Part shown: positions 14,122-25,824 of the stretch, one piece after another
Layout: every line of letters starts with the position of its first letter
Numbering within the stretch: position 1 is the first letter of the stretch
NCBI RefSeq assembly: GCF_023100725.1
Contig: NZ_CP095501.1
Coordinates: 1 to 64,000 of the forward strand
DNA: 64,000 bases
Direction: 5' to 3'
DNA from: Arthrobacter antioxidans
GTDB lineage: Bacteria; Actinomycetota; Actinomycetes; Actinomycetales; Micrococcaceae
Made by a program: the position numbers and the translations under genes
The notes under the pieces: model-generated
Seen by the model: only the letters and a program-made list of their open reading frames with translations
Databases searched by the model: none
What the model was told of the DNA's origin: nothing

Positions 14122-14664
14122 ATGACTGCTATTCCGACAGCAAAAGCGACCATCCATACCAACCAGGGCGACATCGAGGTGAACCTCTTCGGCAACCATG
14201 CGCCGAAGACGGTCAAGAACTTCGTGGGCCTCGCGACCGGCGAGATCGCCTGGACCCACCCGCAGACCGGTGAGGAGAGCAACGCTCCCCTCTACGACGG
14301 GACGATCTTCCACCGCATCATCAAGGACTTCATGATCCAGGGCGGGGATCCCCTGGGCCAGGGCACCGGCGGCCCCGGGTACAAGTTCGACGACGAGATC
14401 AACCCGGACCTCTCGTTCAAGGAGCCCTACAAGCTGGCGATGGCGAACGCCGGCACGCAGGGCGGGCGCGGCACCAACGGCTCGCAGTTCTTCATCACCT
14501 CCGTGCCCACCACGTGGCTGCAGGGAAAGCACACCATCTTCGGTGACGTCACCGACGAGGAGTCGCGTGGCGTGGTGGAGAAGCTGAACTCGATCGCCAC
14601 CGACATGAGGGACAAGCCCCTCGAGGATGTCGTCATCAAGAGCATCACCGTGGAACAGCTCTAA
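14122..14664 (+). CDS. Cyclophilin-type peptidyl-prolyl cis-trans isomerase
   Basis: A 180-residue single-domain cyclophilin that speeds proline isomerisation in protein folding. Motifs include the N-terminal strand KATIHTNQGDIEVNLFG, the catalytic region FHRIIKDFMIQGGDPLGQGT near residue 64, and GRGTNGSQFFITSVPTTWLQGKHTIFG split from about residue 115. No signal peptide is seen, so it is cytoplasmic. I chose ATG 14122 because homologues start at this point; the frame is open further upstream without coding character. It ends 5 bases before the rhomboid gene. Confidence 0.95.
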   Translation: MTAIPTAKATIHTNQGDIEVNLFGNHAPKTVKNFVGLATGEIAWTHPQTGEESNAPLYDGTIFHRIIKDFMIQGGDPLGQGTGGPGYKFDDEINPDLSFKEPYKLAMANAGTQGGRGTNGSQFFITSVPTTWLQGKHTIFGDVTDEESRGVVEKLNSIATDMRDKPLEDVVIKSITVEQL

Positions 14665-14669
14665 CCCAG

Positions 14670-15545
14670 ATGTCCTACGGTGTCCACGCGCCCGATGCCG
14701 GGAGCCAGCCGGCCCCGGTCTGCCCGCGGCACCCCGACCGCGTCAGCTATGTGAGATGCCAGAGGTGCGACCGGCCGGCGTGTGCGGACTGCCAGAGGCC
14801 CGCGGCGGTCGGTTTCCAGTGCGTGGACTGCGTACGGGAGCAGGCCGCCGCCGCTCCGGTCTACCGGACCGCGCTCGGCGGCGTGGTGCGCGGGGGCACG
14901 ACCGTGGTGACCTACACGCTGATCGGTATCTGCGTGGTGGTCTTCCTGCTGCAGCTGGTGCTGCCCGGGGTGACCAACACCTTCATCTATGCCCCGGTCT
15001 TCACCGCCGGTGTGGAGGGGGCGCTGCCGGCCCAGCCCTGGCGCATGCTGACGGCGGCCTTCCTGCACTCGCCGGGCTCGTATCTGCACATCGCCTTCAA
15101 CATGTACGCGCTCTACATCCTCGGGAAGTCCCTGGAGCCCACGCTGGGACGGGCGAGGTTCCTCGCGCTGTACCTGATCTCGGCCCTGGGCGGATCGGTC
15201 GGCGTCCTCCTGTTGTCCGGGAACCCCGGTCAGGGCGTCGTCGGTGCCTCGGGAGCGGTCTTCGGACTGTTCGGAGCGCTCTTCATCGTCCAGCGGAAGC
15301 GCGGCGGGGACGTCCGACAGATCGTCGTCCTGATCGCGATCAACGCCGCGCTGGGGTTCCTGGTGCCATCGATCGCCTGGCAGGCCCACCTGGGCGGGCT
15401 CGTGGCCGGTGCAGCATGCGCCGCAGTGATCGCCTACGTCCCCCGCGGTCCCCGGCAGACACGTCTCCAGTGGCTGGGTCTGGGAGGCGTCGTCGTGCTC
15501 CTGGTCCTGCTGACCGTGCTGGGAGTCTCACTTCTCCCCTTCTAG
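14670..15545 (+). CDS. Rhomboid-family intramembrane serine protease
   Basis: Rhomboids cleave membrane proteins within the bilayer. The 291-residue protein starts with a B-box-like zinc-binding region with paired cysteines (CPRHPDRVSYVRCQRCDRPA and CVDC, residues 13-52), followed by six or seven membrane helices. The catalytic serine lies in GASGAVFGLFGA near residue 193 and the histidine in AHLGGLVAGA near residue 240. It sits behind the cyclophilin gene with 5 bases between them, and a large hairpin follows it. The N-terminal zinc-binding region is common in actinobacterial rhomboids at this locus. Substrates are unknown. Confidence 0.93.
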   Translation: MSYGVHAPDAGSQPAPVCPRHPDRVSYVRCQRCDRPACADCQRPAAVGFQCVDCVREQAAAAPVYRTALGGVVRGGTTVVTYTLIGICVVVFLLQLVLPGVTNTFIYAPVFTAGVEGALPAQPWRMLTAAFLHSPGSYLHIAFNMYALYILGKSLEPTLGRARFLALYLISALGGSVGVLLLSGNPGQGVVGASGAVFGLFGALFIVQRKRGGDVRQIVVLIAINAALGFLVPSIAWQAHLGGLVAGAACAAVIAYVPRGPRQTRLQWLGLGGVVVLLVLLTVLGVSLLPF

Positions 15546-15566
15546 GACGCTACTGACGACGGAACG

Positions 15567-15609
15567 AACTCGGGAGGGCCGGTGCGCATCGCGCCGGCCC
15601 TCCCGAGTT
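15567..15609 (+). terminator. Hairpin terminator after the rhomboid gene
   Basis: A perfect 16-bp inverted repeat, AACTCGGGAGGGCCGG with CCGGCCCTCCCGAGTT, has an 11-base loop. It begins 22 bases after the rhomboid stop. There is no strong T run, so termination efficiency is uncertain. Confidence 0.75.
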
Positions 15610-15736
15610 GTCCACACCCCTTATCCACACGGGGGATAACTTACACACATGTAATTCCACAGCTGTGGATAAGCCTCGCCCGGGATTTCAGGCCCCCCGC
15701 TGAACCATCAACAATTCTGTGCACATCTGTGGATAA
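15608..15736. promoter_or_regulatory. Cluster of DnaA boxes outside oriC
   Basis: Four DnaA-box-like 9-mers lie within 130 bases: TTGTCCACA at 15608-15616, TTATCCACA at 15621-15629, and TGTGGATAA at 15664-15672 and 15728-15736. The last two face opposite to the first two. The density resembles oriC. The spaces between boxes are moderately AT-rich (ACTTACACACATGTAATT). The cluster could titrate or store DnaA or act as a secondary initiation-control element. Regulation of crgA, which reads toward the cluster from the other side, is less likely. Confidence 0.8.
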
Positions 15737-15813
15737 CTTTCTGCACAGCGTGTGTACAGAGCGGAGAGGGGCGCTGCCGTGGATGGCAGACGCCGGGCAC
15801 CGGCCGCGCGCGG

Positions 15814-16062
15814 CTACCGCCAGCGTGTGGTCATGAGGAACCCGACGATCGCGATGCCGAAGCCGGCGAGGATGTTCCACGATCCCCAGGCCTCGACGGG
15901 AAAGCGGGATTCCGAGATGTAGAACGTGATGATCCAGAGCAGGCCGATGATCATGAGGCCGAACATGACGGGTTTGTACCAGACGGGGTTCGGCTTCGGC
16001 TGCGAGGACTTCACGGCGGGAGCGGCGGACCTGGCTCTCTTACGGGGCTTCGACTCGGGCAC
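15814..16062 (-). CDS. crgA: Cell division protein CrgA
   Basis: CrgA is a small septum-associated membrane protein of Actinobacteria that influences FtsZ and peptidoglycan synthase recruitment. The 82-residue product has a basic N-terminus (PESKPRKRARS), a first helix MFGLMIIGLLWIITFYI near residue 36, a short loop ESRFPVEAWGSW, and a second helix ILAGFGIAIVGFLMTTRWR at the C-terminus. A GAGGAG site ends six bases before GTG 16062, which selects this start over an upstream ATG. Location between the rhomboid gene and pabA/pknB is the conserved one. Confidence 0.95.
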   Translation of the reverse strand: MPESKPRKRARSAAPAVKSSQPKPNPVWYKPVMFGLMIIGLLWIITFYISESRFPVEAWGSWNILAGFGIAIVGFLMTTRWR

Positions 16063-16367
16063 GGTTTCTCCTCGGCAGGGCACGGCTGCGATCAGCTGTA
16101 CCAGTGGTCGTACCGGCCGCCATTCCGTGCCCGGACCCGCAGGCTAGCCTGAAGGAGAACAACGTCCGGCGGCCCGGATATCCCCCTGATTCTAGCCAAG
16201 AACCGTCCGATACCCGTGCAACCCCAGGGCGGCAGCGGCAATGGTCAGGTCCGAGGTCCGGTGCGCAGGAGCGTATTATTGCTTACTCGGTGCTGATGCT
16301 CTTCGTGTTCCCCTGGGTCTCCCAGTCCAACCCGCTCACTGATTCAACGATTGGTTCCCCCTAGCTC
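16063..16367. other. Non-coding gap between crgA and pabA
   Basis: About 305 bases between divergent genes. It must contain both promoters. In many Actinobacteria a class E sortase gene lies here; I see no reading frame with sortase motifs. An open frame at 16104-16364 lacks recognisable features and I do not call it. Confidence 0.6.
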
Positions 16368-17008
16368 ATGGCTGACACCACCAGAATCCTCGTCGTCGAC
16401 AACTACGACAGCTTCGTCTACACGCTGGTCGGGTATCTCCAGGAACTCGGTGCCGAGACCACCGTGGTCCGCAACGACGACCTCACACTCGCGGAGGTGC
16501 AGGAGATGGCCGCCTCACGCGACGGAGTCCTGATCTCCCCGGGCCCGGGGACGCCCGCCGACGCCGGGGTGTGTGTCGACCTCATCAGGTGGTGCGGAGA
16601 GAACGGCAAACCCATGCTCGGGGTCTGCCTCGGCCACCAGGCACTCGCGGAGGCCTACGGCGGCACCGTCACCCACGCGCCCGAGCTGATGCACGGCAAG
16701 ACGTCCCTGGTGGAACACGATGCCACCAGTGTGTTCGCCGGGCTCCCCTCACCGGTCACGGCGACGCGGTACCACTCGCTCGCGGCCGTCAGCGACGACG
16801 TCCCGGCCGAACTCACGGTCACGGCACGCACGGCCAGCGGCATCATCATGGGCCTCGAACACAGGAGCGCGCCGCTGTGCGGCGTCCAGTTCCACCCGGA
16901 ATCGGTTCTCACCGAGGGCGGGTACCGGATGCTCGGCAACTGGCTCGAGTCCCTGGGCCTCGAGGGTGCATCGGCCCTGTCGGAAGGACTCAGCCCGCTG
17001 ATCGCCCG

Positions 17009-17012
<4 letters not shown>
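16368..17012 (+). CDS. pabA: Anthranilate/aminodeoxychorismate synthase glutamine amidotransferase subunit
   Basis: The 214-residue class I glutamine amidotransferase supplies ammonia for making anthranilate (tryptophan) or aminodeoxychorismate (folate). Motifs are ILVVDNYDSFVYTLVGYL at the N-terminus, the oxyanion strand LISPGPGTPADAG near residue 50, the nucleophile region MLGVCLGHQALAEAYGG with Cys near 85, and the His-Glu pair in GVQFHPESVLTEGG near residue 175. The protein alone does not distinguish trpG from pabA. No trp genes are nearby and the crgA-pknB context is where pabA usually lies, so pabA is preferred. Its stop overlaps the convergent pknB stop by 4 bases. Confidence 0.88.
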
Positions 17013-18982
<1,970 letters not shown>

Positions 18983-19016
18983 ATCGCATCCTTTCCGTGC
19001 CGTCTCGGGTCGCCGG

Positions 19017-20846
19017 TCACGGGCCGGAGGTGGCTGTCGGTGTCGGTGTCGGCGTCGGTGTAGGCGTCGGCGCCGTGGCCGCGGCCGTCGCCGGCGGCGT
19101 GGTCGGAGCCGCCGGCGGCGGGGCCGGCGCGGGCGCCTGGGTCGGGGGAGGCCCGGACGAGACGATGTAGCTCACCTCGCTGTCGACCGGCACCTCGGTC
19201 CCGGGCCCGGGGTTCGTCCGCAGGATCGTCCCCTCGGGTTGCGTGGACTCCTCGCTGCCCGCGTTCACGGGCCGCAGGCCGAGGTCCACCAGGGCGGCCT
19301 GGACCTCGGCCTCCGTTCGTCCCTGGAGTCCGGCGGGGATCGAGACCTGTTCCGGTCCGGCCGAGACGGTGAGGGTGATGGTCTCCCCCGGGCTCAGCGC
19401 TCCGACGGGGGCGACACCGATCACCAGGCCCTCGGCGTACTCGGCGGAGGACTCCCGCTGGGATTCGACGCGGAACCCGAGGCCGCCGAGTTCCGCCGAG
19501 ACCTCTGCCTCGGGCCGGCCGAGGTACTGGCTCGGGGTGATGACCACCTGATCGGCCTCCGTCGTGCTCGGGGAGGGTGAGGGGGACGGCGAGGTGGGAG
19601 ACGGCGACGGCGACGACGTGCGGGAGGTCGCCGGTACGGGGCTCGCGGAGGTGCTCGTCTCCGCCGGCGCAGGATCATCCCCGCCACCGGCCAGCAGGGG
19701 CTGCAGGACCAGGAAGGCGATGGCGCCGAGCGCGAGCAGGAGGAGCACGATCAGCGGGATCAGCCACGGGCTCCGGCGGTTCTCGTCCTCGTCGCGGTCC
19801 GTCGGGGCGGGCGCATCGACGTCGTCCTCCGACCAGTTCCGCGAGGCCGCGAGGCCGGCAGCCGCGCCGGCCGCGGCAGGTGCGGCGACCGTGGGCAGGG
19901 CCGATGTCGTCGGTGCGGGCACCGTCGTCGTCGCCTGTGTGTCCTGGCGGGGAATCGCTGCGGTCGCTATGCCTGAATCGTCCGCGAAGGATAGCAGGCC
20001 CGGGACGGCCGCTTCCGCGGCACGGATGTCACCGGCACGGATCGCATCGACGGCACGTGCGAGGGATTCGGCATCGCGCGGTCGATCCGCAGGGTCCTTG
20101 GCCAGCATGGAGCCGATGAGCCCCCGGACCGGACGCGGGATGGACTGCGGGAGCGGCGGCGGGGCGTCGTTGACCTGGGCGAGGGCGATCGCGATCTGGG
20201 ACTCGCCGGAGAACGGGCGCCGTCCGGCCAGCAGTTCGTACCCGATGACGCCGAGCGCGTAGATGTCGGAGGAGCCCGTTGCCGGCTGGCCGGTCGCCTG
20301 CTCCGGCGCGAGGTACTGCGCCGTCCCCATGACCTGCCCGGTAGCGGTCAGCGGTACCTGATCGGCCAGCCGGGCGATGCCGAAATCGGTGATCTTGACG
20401 CGACTGTCCGGCATCACGAGGATGTTGCCCGGCTTCACGTCGCGGTGCACCAGACCCTGGCGGTGCGCGACGGCGAGAGCCGTGGCGGTCTGCCCGACGA
20501 TCGAGAGCGTGCGGTCGGGGGAGAGCACCTGTTCCTTCTCGATGACGGCCGAGAGCGGCTGCCCGGGAACGAGTTCCATCACGAGGTACGCGGATCCGCC
20601 CTCCTCGCCGTAGTCGAAGACGTTCGCGATGCCTTCGTGGTTCAGCAGCGCCGTGTGGCGGGCCTCCGCCCGGAAACGGTTGAGGAACGCGGGATCACCC
20701 GAGTACTCCTCCTTGAGGATCTTGATCGCGACGACACGGCCGAGGATCTGGTCCCGGGCCTTCCACACCTCGCCCATACCGCCGATGGCGATCCGCTCGG
20801 TCAGTTCGAACCTGCCGCCCAGGGTGATGCCTGACGTGGGCCTCAT
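19017..20846 (-). CDS. pknA: Second PASTA-type Ser/Thr kinase (PknA position)
   Basis: A 609-residue transmembrane kinase. The kinase domain (residues about 10-270) has [34 protein letters not shown] and DFGIARL. One membrane helix, [21 protein letters not shown], lies near residue 380. A Ser/Pro/Thr-rich linker follows, then two PASTA-like repeats (from about 454 and 522) and a tail of alternating Pro-Thr. PknA of mycobacteria lacks PASTA domains, so this is an extended form and the name rests on gene order. Start ATG 20846 overlaps the pbpA stop (ATGA), evidence for coupling; the frame upstream of it is not coding. Confidence 0.93.
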   Translation of the reverse strand: MRPTSGITLGGRFELTERIAIGGMGEVWKARDQILGRVVAIKILKEEYSGDPAFLNRFRAEARHTALLNHEGIANVFDYGEEGGSAYLVMELVPGQPLSAVIEKEQVLSPDRTLSIVGQTATALAVAHRQGLVHRDVKPGNILVMPDSRVKITDFGIARLADQVPLTATGQVMGTAQYLAPEQATGQPATGSSDIYALGVIGYELLAGRRPFSGESQIAIALAQVNDAPPPLPQSIPRPVRGLIGSMLAKDPADRPRDAESLARAVDAIRAGDIRAAEAAVPGLLSFADDSGIATAAIPRQDTQATTTVPAPTTSALPTVAAPAAAGAAAGLAASRNWSEDDVDAPAPTDRDEDENRRSPWLIPLIVLLLLALGAIAFLVLQPLLAGGGDDPAPAETSTSASPVPATSRTSSPSPSPTSPSPSPSPSTTEADQVVITPSQYLGRPEAEVSAELGGLGFRVESQRESSAEYAEGLVIGVAPVGALSPGETITLTVSAGPEQVSIPAGLQGRTEAEVQAALVDLGLRPVNAGSEESTQPEGTILRTNPGPGTEVPVDSEVSYIVSSGPPPTQAPAPAPPPAAPTTPPATAAATAPTPTPTPTPTPTATSGP

Positions 20847-22285
20847 CTGTTCAACACCGCCTCTATGAGTCTCTTGGCACTGGGTGAAGTCAGTTGCTGA
20901 CCAGTGGGGATGTCCACGTTCTCCATCACGATCGAAAGGGCTACCTGGGGGTCGTCCGCGGGTGCGAAGCCCGTGAACCATGCGTTGTCACCGGTCGTGG
21001 AGAACTCCGCGGTTCCCGTCTTGCCGGCCACCCGGACACCGGGTACCTGAGCCCCCACCGCCGTGCCGTTGTCCACCACGTTGACCATCCAGTCGGTGAG
21101 CTGGTCCGCGGTGTCCCGGCTGACCGACTGGCGCAGCGACTCCGGCTGGGGCGAGTCGATGAGCTCCAGGTCCGCGGCCCGGACCGACTTCACGAGCTGC
21201 GGTTTCATCTGCTGGCCGTCGTTCGCGATGGCCGCGGACACCATCGCCATCTGGAGGGGGGTCACCAGCGTGTCGAACTGGCCGACGGCGGACTGCGCCA
21301 GCTCGGGATCCGTCAGGTCCGACGGGAAGGTACTCGCGATCACGCGGGTGGGGATGTACATCTCCTCGCCGAAACCGAATTTCGCGGCCTGCTCCTGGAT
21401 GGCCTCCTCCCCGAGGTCCAGTGCGATCTGCGCGAAGGGCGTGTTGCACGACTGTTCCAGCGCGAACTCCAGGTCCGCCGTCGTCCTGCTCGCGCAGCCG
21501 CCCGAGACGAAGTTCGGCAGGGTGTACTCGATCCCCGGGAACTCGAGGGCCGGAGGATTCGGGATCTGCGATTCGGCGTCGTACTCCCCGGACTCGAGGG
21601 CCGCGGCGGCGTCGATGAGCTTGAAGACGGACCCGGGCGAGACGAGGGCCTCGGTTGCCGGATTCAGGTAGATCGAGAGTCCCGGCTGCTCGGAGAGCCT
21701 CGCCGCGTTCTGTTCGATGACCGCCGTGTCATGCCCCGCCAGGAGGTTGGGATCGTAGGAGGGCTTCGAGACCATCGCGAGGATGTTGCCGGTGGAGGGC
21801 TCCATCACCACGATCGAGCCGCGCTGGCCGTCGGGGATGAGGTCGGAGGCGAGCTGCTGGATCTCCGGGTCGATCGTGAGCTCCACGGAGGCGCCCTGCG
21901 GATCGACGCCGGAGAAGAGGGTCACCACGCGGTCGTAGAACAGCGAACTGCTGGTTCCCGCAAGGATCTCCGACTCCGTCTTCTCGAGCTGCGACGACCC
22001 CAGGGAGAGGGAGTAGTACCCACTCAGGTGTGCGTACAGTTCCGGTTCGTTGTACACGCGCTGGTAGTTGAACTGGTCGTTCGAGGGCACGGACTCGGCG
22101 ACGGCACGGCCGTCCACCAGGATCGCACCGCGCTGCCGGCCGAAGTCCTGGTACAGCTGGCGGCTGTTCCAGGGGTTGTCCTTGAGCTCCTGCGCCTGGA
22201 AGAACTGCACGTAGGTGAGGGAACCGAGGACGAGGGCGAACATGCTGATCGCCACGACCCATGCCCTGCGGATGGCCTGGTTCAT
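20843..22285 (-). CDS. pbpA: Penicillin-binding protein 2-type transpeptidase PbpA
   Basis: A class B PBP that cross-links peptidoglycan. The 480-residue protein begins [20 protein letters not shown], a single N-terminal anchor. The transpeptidase domain shows the three expected motifs: SVFK within [11 protein letters not shown] near residue 222 (active Ser), SCN within [10 protein letters not shown] near 277, and KTG within [10 protein letters not shown] near 422. The start overlaps the stop of the upstream SEDS gene by 4 bases (ATGA), and pknA overlaps its end in the same way. The pair with the FtsW/RodA protein forms a glycosyltransferase-transpeptidase unit. Confidence 0.96.
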   Translation of the reverse strand: MNQAIRRAWVVAISMFALVLGSLTYVQFFQAQELKDNPWNSRQLYQDFGRQRGAILVDGRAVAESVPSNDQFNYQRVYNEPELYAHLSGYYSLSLGSSQLEKTESEILAGTSSSLFYDRVVTLFSGVDPQGASVELTIDPEIQQLASDLIPDGQRGSIVVMEPSTGNILAMVSKPSYDPNLLAGHDTAVIEQNAARLSEQPGLSIYLNPATEALVSPGSVFKLIDAAAALESGEYDAESQIPNPPALEFPGIEYTLPNFVSGGCASRTTADLEFALEQSCNTPFAQIALDLGEEAIQEQAAKFGFGEEMYIPTRVIASTFPSDLTDPELAQSAVGQFDTLVTPLQMAMVSAAIANDGQQMKPQLVKSVRAADLELIDSPQPESLRQSVSRDTADQLTDWMVNVVDNGTAVGAQVPGVRVAGKTGTAEFSTTGDNAWFTGFAPADDPQVALSIVMENVDIPTGQQLTSPSAKRLIEAVLNR

Positions 22286-23712
22286 CGGGTGGCCACCTTC
22301 GCGGTCCTTTTCTTCATGGGTCTGCCGTTGACCCCGAGCGCTTCGGGGAACGAGTCCTTCATGGGTGCCGTCGACACCGGACGGCGCGCGGACTCGGAGA
22401 TGAGCAGGATCAGGGCCACGATGAGCCAGTTCGCCAGCAGGGAGGAGCCGCCGGCCGACATGAACGGCGTGGTGAGTCCCGTGAGGGGGATCAGGCGCGT
22501 GATGCCGCCGATGACCACGAAGCACTGTAGGGCGATGGTGAAGGAGAGGCCGCAGGCGAGGAGCTTGCCGAAACCGTCCTTGGTGCCGAGGGCCGCCCGG
22601 ATTCCCCGGGAGACCAGGAGCACGTAGAGCATCACGACGGCGACGACGCCGATGAGCCCCAGCTCCTCTCCCAGTGCCGCGATGATCATGTCGCTGTTGG
22701 CGTACGTGACGAGGTCGGGACGCCCTGCGCCGAAGCCCGTGCCGGCGAGTCCGCCGTTGGCCAGGCCGAACAGGCCCTGCACCACCTGGTGGCTGCCGCC
22801 CGGCACGCGGTCGTAGACCTCCGGGGCGAAGGCATTGATCCACGAGTCGAACCGCAGCGCGACGTGGCTGAACAGTTCGAGGGCCACGAAGACGCCGACG
22901 CCGATCATGGCCAGGCCGATCAGTACCCAGCTGACACGGCTCGTCGCGACGTAGATCATGACCATGAACAGGCCGAAGAAGAGGATGGACGAGCCGAGGT
23001 CCCGCTGGAAGATCAGCACACCGATGCTCACGACCCAGGCGGCCGCCATGGGCGCGAGGTCCTTGAAGCGGGGGAGCTGGAGCGGGCCGAGCTTCTTGCC
23101 CGCCAGCAGGATCAGGTCACGATTCGTCGAAAGATACCCGGCGAAGAATATGGCGAGGGTGATCTTCGCGATCTCGCCCGGCTGGAAGGTGCCGAAGCCC
23201 ACCGAGATCCAGATCCTCGCCCCGTTGATCTCCAGGCCGATCGGGGCCGGGGCGAGCGGCAGCAGGAGAAGGACGGCGCTGACGATCAGCGAGATGTACG
23301 TGAAACGGCGCAGCAACCGGTGGTCCCGCAGCAGGATCAGGAGAGCGGCGGCGGCGCCCATCGCGACGGCCGTCCACATGACCTGCTGTGATGCGACGGG
23401 GTCGATCTCCGGGTTGGCCTGCAGGGCCGACAGGTCCAGCCGGTGGATCATGGCCAGGCCGATCCCGTTCAGCGCCACCACGATCGGAAGAATGAGCGGA
23501 TCGGCATACTTCGCCCGGAGACGCAGGACGATATGCAGGAAGAGGCTCATGAGGGTGAGGGTCAGCCCCTGGGTCCAGAAGAACTCACTGAACGCCTCCT
23601 CGCGATCGACGCCCGCCAGGTAACTGGCGGCTATGGCGACGGTCAGCGCGAGGAGGAGCAGGAGCAGCTCGACGTTGCGCCGCGACCGGGGCGCGGTCAA
23701 GACATCACTCAT
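22282..23712 (-). CDS. FtsW/RodA/SpoVE-family SEDS glycosyltransferase
   Basis: A 476-residue polytopic membrane protein that polymerises lipid II into glycan strands together with PbpA. About ten to twelve hydrophobic segments are visible. SEDS signature stretches include GFGTFQPGEIAKITLAIFFA near residue 175, QRDLGSSILFFGLFM near 245 and ALGEELGLIGVVAVV near 350; the C-terminal half also has PLTGLTTPFMSAGGSS. The start is ATG 23712, which overlaps the end of the phosphatase gene by 8 bases. In mycobacteria the gene at this place is called rodA; here it can be either by name. Confidence 0.95.
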   Translation of the reverse strand: MSDVLTAPRSRRNVELLLLLLALTVAIAASYLAGVDREEAFSEFFWTQGLTLTLMSLFLHIVLRLRAKYADPLILPIVVALNGIGLAMIHRLDLSALQANPEIDPVASQQVMWTAVAMGAAAALLILLRDHRLLRRFTYISLIVSAVLLLLPLAPAPIGLEINGARIWISVGFGTFQPGEIAKITLAIFFAGYLSTNRDLILLAGKKLGPLQLPRFKDLAPMAAAWVVSIGVLIFQRDLGSSILFFGLFMVMIYVATSRVSWVLIGLAMIGVGVFVALELFSHVALRFDSWINAFAPEVYDRVPGGSHQVVQGLFGLANGGLAGTGFGAGRPDLVTYANSDMIIAALGEELGLIGVVAVVMLYVLLVSRGIRAALGTKDGFGKLLACGLSFTIALQCFVVIGGITRLIPLTGLTTPFMSAGGSSLLANWLIVALILLISESARRPVSTAPMKDSFPEALGVNGRPMKKRTAKVATR

Positions 23713-25333
23713 CTGCTGCACCTTCACATTCGACGGCTGGGGATGACACGGCGGGGGACGACGACGTCGGCTGCGGCGACGCGGACTCCGCGGCGGGACC
23801 GGACGAGGACGACGGGGACGACGACGGGGTGGGCCCCGCGGTCGGGGTGGCCGATGGAGACCCGGAGGGCTGCGGTGACGCCGTACCCGAGGGCGCCGCT
23901 GCGCCGGCTGTGGAACCGGCGGTCGGGCGCGGCGACGCCGGGGCCGTCGAGGAGGGTGCCGGGTCGCAGCTGACGGCTCGCAGTTCACTGCGCAGATCGC
24001 CGACGATCCGTTCGGCTTCCTCCAGGCTCGCGGCCGGCAGCGTGTTGGACAGCTGGGACCGCTGGTACTCGGGCAGGTTGGAGACGGGGATGTCCGTCAC
24101 CTCGTACAGTTCGCTGAGGCTGATCGGCCCGATCCGCTGGGGGACCCCCGTGTAGATCGCGACGCGGTTCTCGGAGTCCGCCACGTAGTAGCGCGTCTGG
24201 GTCCAGGTGTAGCCCAGGCCGACGACGGCGATCAGGATGAGGCTCATGAGGGCGAGGGTCGCCGGGATGAACCAGCGCTTCTTCCGCGCCGGGGCCTCGT
24301 CCTCGACGTCGTCGCTGACCTCCGGCTCCGCCTTGTGGGTCAGCATCATCGCGGCGCGCCGTTCCGTGGACCGCTGGGTCACGATCGGGATCTGGCCCGT
24401 CTCGGTCGCGAGTGCCGCGGACCCCACGAGCACGTGGGGTCTCGTCAGCAGGTCCTGGCGGATGATGTCGGCGCGGATCGCCGCACCGGGCAGGTCGCCG
24501 TTCCGGTCGATCTCGTGGGAGGCCGCATCGGGGTCTGTCGGTGTGTCGCGTTCCCCGGCCGCCTGCCGCGCGGGCGGGATGGACACCGGCGGCAACGCGT
24601 CGTCGTCGTCCGCTTCGATGACCTCGACGACGGCGACGGTGATGTTGTCCGGGGAGCCGCCCGCGAGGGTCAGCTCGACGAGGGTGTCGACGCACTCGCG
24701 GATGCCCTTCGACTCGCGCATGACCTGCTCCACCGCGCGGTCCTGCAGGACCGCGTTCAGGCCGTCCGAGCAGAGCAGCCAGCGTTCGCCGGGTTCGGCG
24801 TCGAACTGCGCGAGGTCCAGCTCCGGGCTCGCGTCGACGTCGCCGAGGACCCTCATGAGGACGTTCTTGTGCGGGTGGGTCTCCGCTTCCTCGGGCCTGA
24901 GCCGCCCTTCCTCGATGAGGCGCTGGACGAACGTGTGATCCGTGGTGATCTGCTCGAAGACGCCGTCCTTGAGGCGGTAGGCGCGGGAGTCGCCGATGTG
25001 GGCGAGCTGCAGGGTGCTGCCCTCGAGCAGGATCGCCGTGACCGTGGTCCCCATGCCGGCGAGCTGCGGGTTGGTGGCGACGAGTTCGGACAGGAGCGAG
25101 TTCGCGGTCTGGATCTCGTCGGCCAGGTGCGTCCCGGCGTCGCCGTCGTGCGCCCCGTGATCGAGGTGGACGAGGTCGAGCACGGTGGAGGCCGAGGCCA
25201 CGTTGCCGCCCGCGTGTCCGCCCATGCCGTCGGCGACGACGGCCAGGTAACGGCCCACGTACGCGGAGTCGTCGTTCTTCGCCCGCACCATGCCCACGTC
25301 GGAGCGGGCAGCGAACCTCAGGGCAAGCTGCAC
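23705..25333 (-). CDS. pstP: PP2C-family Ser/Thr phosphatase PstP
   Basis: The phosphatase reverses phosphorylation by the neighbouring kinases. The 542-residue protein has a cytoplasmic PP2C domain (about residues 5-235) with SDVGMVRAKNDDSAYVG, the metal-binding VADGMGGHAGGNVAS, LCSDGLNAVL and GGSPDNITVAVVEV. A linker leads to one membrane helix (IPATLALMSLILIAVVGLGY) near residue 350, a short outer domain and a Ser/Pro/Ala-rich tail. Start GTG 25333 lies 2 bases after the fhaB stop. It overlaps the SEDS gene by 8 bases. Confidence 0.96.
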   Translation of the reverse strand: MQLALRFAARSDVGMVRAKNDDSAYVGRYLAVVADGMGGHAGGNVASASTVLDLVHLDHGAHDGDAGTHLADEIQTANSLLSELVATNPQLAGMGTTVTAILLEGSTLQLAHIGDSRAYRLKDGVFEQITTDHTFVQRLIEEGRLRPEEAETHPHKNVLMRVLGDVDASPELDLAQFDAEPGERWLLCSDGLNAVLQDRAVEQVMRESKGIRECVDTLVELTLAGGSPDNITVAVVEVIEADDDDALPPVSIPPARQAAGERDTPTDPDAASHEIDRNGDLPGAAIRADIIRQDLLTRPHVLVGSAALATETGQIPIVTQRSTERRAAMMLTHKAEPEVSDDVEDEAPARKKRWFIPATLALMSLILIAVVGLGYTWTQTRYYVADSENRVAIYTGVPQRIGPISLSELYEVTDIPVSNLPEYQRSQLSNTLPAASLEEAERIVGDLRSELRAVSCDPAPSSTAPASPRPTAGSTAGAAAPSGTASPQPSGSPSATPTAGPTPSSSPSSSSGPAAESASPQPTSSSPAVSSPAVECEGAADE

Positions 25334-25335
25334 GC

Positions 25336-25824
25336 CTACGGCCTCAATTCGATGACCGTCTTACCGATCCGGATGGGGACATTCGGTTCGACGGGCAGTG
25401 CGCGCGTCAGTTGGGCTCCTGCGAGGTAGGTGCCGTTCGTGGAGCCGAGGTCCTCGATGAACCAGCGGCTGCCCTGCGGGAAGAGGCGGGCGTGACGGCC
25501 CGAGGCGTAGTCGTCCTCGAGCACCAGGGTGGCTTCCTGGGCTCGGCCGAGGAGGATGGGGCTCGCTGCGAGGTCGAGGCTGGTGCCGGTGAGGGGACCC
25601 TCGGTGACGACCAGGCGGCGTGCGGAGGTGCGTGCGGGGGGAGGTTCCTCCACGAGCTCGGGATTCTTGCGGATCTCGCGCGCCGTGGGTGCCCCCACCC
25701 TGTTGCGGCGTCCTACGGCGAGGTCGCGGCGCAGGGCGCCGACCGTGCTGAGGACGAGGACCCACAGCAGGATCAGGAACCCGAAGCGGAACAGGGTGAC
25801 GGTGAGCTCTCCGGCCTCGCTCAT
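25336..25824 (-). CDS. fhaB: FHA-domain membrane protein FhaB (FipA-like)
   Basis: A 162-residue protein with an N-terminal membrane helix (VTLFRFGFLILLWVLVLSTV) and a C-terminal forkhead-associated domain that binds phosphothreonine. The FHA core reads SPILLGRAQEATLVLEDDYA then SGRHARLF and LGSTNGTYL, with the key Arg, Ser and Asn in place. Start ATG 25824 overlaps the fhaA stop by 4 bases; the frame stays open upstream but that part is antisense-like and non-coding. It is a likely substrate of the kinases downstream. Confidence 0.94.
   Translation of the reverse strand: MSEAGELTVTLFRFGFLILLWVLVLSTVGALRRDLAVGRRNRVGAPTAREIRKNPELVEEPPPARTSARRLVVTEGPLTGTSLDLAASPILLGRAQEATLVLEDDYASGRHARLFPQGSRWFIEDLGSTNGTYLAGAQLTRALPVEPNVPIRIGKTVIELRP

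Noticed and set aside
19020..19075. GTCGGT-rich tandem repeat as a possible CRISPR or VNTR
   Set aside because: It encodes the Pro-Thr tail of the kinase; units are 6-12 bases without spacers, so it is a coding low-complexity stretch.
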